Assembly (NCBI GenBank): GCA_002413795.1
Contig: DHXS01000021.1
Coordinates: forward strand, 39,625 to 45,339
DNA: 5,715 nt
Reading direction: 5' to 3'
From: Candidatus Saccharibacteria bacterium UBA5150
GTDB taxonomy: Bacteria; Patescibacteriota; Saccharimonadia; Saccharimonadales; UBA4665
The position numbers were made by a program, and so were the translations under genes. Of the stretch, positions 4,996-5,715 are shown one piece after another; position 1 is the first letter of the stretch, and each line of letters opens with the position of its first letter. The notes beneath the pieces are model-generated. The model was given only the letters and a program-made list of their open reading frames with translations. It was not told the DNA's origin and ran no database searches.

Positions 4996-5235
4996 ATGAA
5001 TATGAGCTTGACCAAGCAGGATCTAGCGGCCATCAAGAAAATAGTTAATGACCGTCTTGACGAGTCGGATCAAATCACGGCCGTAGCCTTTAACGATGTT
5101 TACGGCCGGCTTGATGGTTTGACGACTCGACTGAGTAATGTTGAGACAGGGCTTCTCAACTTGCGGTTTGATGTCGGCAGTCTGCAGAGCGCCGTCGGCA
5201 GAGTCGAAACTACCCAACAGAACATGGTAAACTAG
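4996..5235 (+). CDS. Small coiled-coil protein, 79 aa
   Basis: The protein is soluble and almost entirely helical in character. An N-terminal segment, LTKQDLAAIKKIVNDRLDE (5-23), is followed by heptad-like repeats with hydrophobic positions around VYGRLDGLTTRLSNVETGL (35-53), continuing to about residue 72. No catalytic motif or membrane segment is present. It is expected to oligomerise, but I cannot name a family or function. GGAG at 4983-4986 gives a Shine-Dalgarno-like site 9 nt before ATG 4996. The second ATG at 5002 (Met3) is an equally plausible start. It follows the Zn-ribbon gene by one base and probably shares its transcript. The PfkB gene begins 32 nt downstream. Confidence 0.72.
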   Translation: MNMSLTKQDLAAIKKIVNDRLDESDQITAVAFNDVYGRLDGLTTRLSNVETGLLNLRFDVGSLQSAVGRVETTQQNMVN

Positions 5236-5247
5236 GAGCATAAGCAA

Positions 5248-5267
5248 TATAAAATAAAGGGCGGGCA
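5248..5267 (+). promoter_or_regulatory. Possible short-leader promoter of the PfkB gene
   Basis: TATAAA (5248-5253) overlaps TAAAAT (5250-5255), and 14 or 12 nt follow before the GTG at 5268. This would give a leader of only about 4-8 nt. AAAGGGCGGG just upstream of the GTG is purine-rich and could act as a weak ribosome binding site if the message comes from further upstream. No convincing -35 is seen. Confidence 0.3.
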
Positions 5268-5715
5268 GTGGCGCAGCAACCGGACGTGATAGCAATCGGC
5301 GATGTCGTAACCGACGCATTTATTAAGTTGCTCGACGACCAGGCCGTTACCTACAAGAACGACAAGGGAAAGTGGCTGGCCATGCCTTTCGGCACCAAAC
5401 TGCCGTTTGATCACGCCGAAGTTATTGAGGCCGTCGGCAACGCCGCCAATGCCGCCGTGGCTTTCGCCAGGCTGGGGCTGGATAGCGCCTTCGTAACCAA
5501 CGTCGGCGCCGATCCGCACGGCCGCGACATGATCAAAGCGCTTGATAAAAACGGCGTCGACACCCGCTTCGTGCGCATCAACCGCGGCAAAAAAAGCAAC
5601 TACCACTACGTGCTGTGGTACCGGGAAGAGCGGACCATCCTCATTAAACATGAGGAATACGACTACAGCTGGCCACACTTGAGCCCCTCGGAAACGCCCA
5701 AATGGGTCTATTTCA
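5268..5715 (+). CDS. PfkB-family carbohydrate kinase (5' part)
   Basis: The first 149 residues of a ribokinase/PfkB-superfamily kinase are present; the gene continues past the window. The GTG at 5268 is the only plausible start, since an in-frame TAA lies at 5250-5252 with no ATG between. The product begins VAQQPDVIAIGDVVTDAFI, the usual first strand with an Asp (residue 16) near the sugar site. GNAANAAVAFARLGL (about 64-78) matches the PfkB N-terminal signature region (GGxxxNxAxxxxxLG), and NVGADPHGRDM (about 84-94) matches the conserved VGxDxxG segment. The C-terminal ATP-binding signature with the catalytic GxGD is outside the window, so neither completeness nor substrate can be judged. 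Candidates are ribose, adenosine or another nucleoside, and fructose-6-P; pentose-phosphate neighbours do not decide among them. Confidence 0.88.
   Translation, partial: MAQQPDVIAIGDVVTDAFIKLLDDQAVTYKNDKGKWLAMPFGTKLPFDHAEVIEAVGNAANAAVAFARLGLDSAFVTNVGADPHGRDMIKALDKNGVDTRFVRINRGKKSNYHYVLWYREERTILIKHEEYDYSWPHLSPSETPKWVYF

Noticed and set aside
5232..5678. Minus-strand open frame of 148 aa over the PfkB gene
   Set aside because: The plus strand encodes recognisable PfkB motifs across this stretch, so the minus-strand frame is its shadow.
1..5715. CRISPR array, defence island, insertion sequence or other new system
   Set aside because: There are no spaced direct repeats, terminal inverted repeats, transposase motifs or nuclease/helicase motifs; most of the window is recognisable central carbon metabolism.

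Overview
The window (about 5.7 kb) looks like a compact, moderately GC-rich bacterial chromosome segment with a central-carbon gene cluster. Gene content and style suggest a Candidate Phyla Radiation (Patescibacteria) type genome, possibly Saccharibacteria-like. The signs are a two-gene transketolase, a Cys-less RpiB, a very divergent ribulose-phosphate epimerase, tiny spacers, small Zn-ribbon and coiled-coil proteins, and -10 boxes placed directly before start codons. This placement is inference; no ribosomal marker is present. TGA is used as a stop (rpiB, transketolase N-subunit, Zn-ribbon gene), which argues against the recoded Gracilibacteria/Absconditabacteria.

Layout. 1-70: the last codons of a GAPDH gene. 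91-3043 (+): a tightly packed set of rpiB, an rpe-like epimerase, transketolase N-terminal subunit and transketolase C-terminal subunit, the non-oxidative pentose-phosphate steps. 3044-3842 (-): a lower-GC interruption with two genes of unknown function, a soluble 134-aa protein and a less certain small membrane protein. 3830-4747 (+): class II fructose-bisphosphate aldolase. 4797-5235 (+): a 65-aa four-cysteine protein and a 79-aa coiled-coil protein. 5268-5715 (+): the 5' part of a PfkB-family sugar kinase that runs off the window.

How the genes fit together. Fructose-bisphosphate aldolase and GAPDH provide lower glycolysis. Transketolase, epimerase and RpiB interconvert fructose-6-P, glyceraldehyde-3-P, xylulose-5-P, ribulose-5-P and ribose-5-P. 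A PfkB kinase could feed phosphorylated sugar or nucleoside into these pools. This would suit a reduced fermenter that makes ribose phosphate without the oxidative branch.

The most informative non-coding signal is a repeated start architecture. Three plus-strand genes have exactly TATACT, then 6 nt, then ATG, and a minus-strand gene has TATAAC, then 7 nt, then ATG. This implies leaderless transcripts. Downstream genes in each group have no such box and are probably reached by read-through or coupling. I found no CRISPR array, tRNA, rRNA, insertion sequence or defence system, and no evidence of an entirely new multi-gene system.
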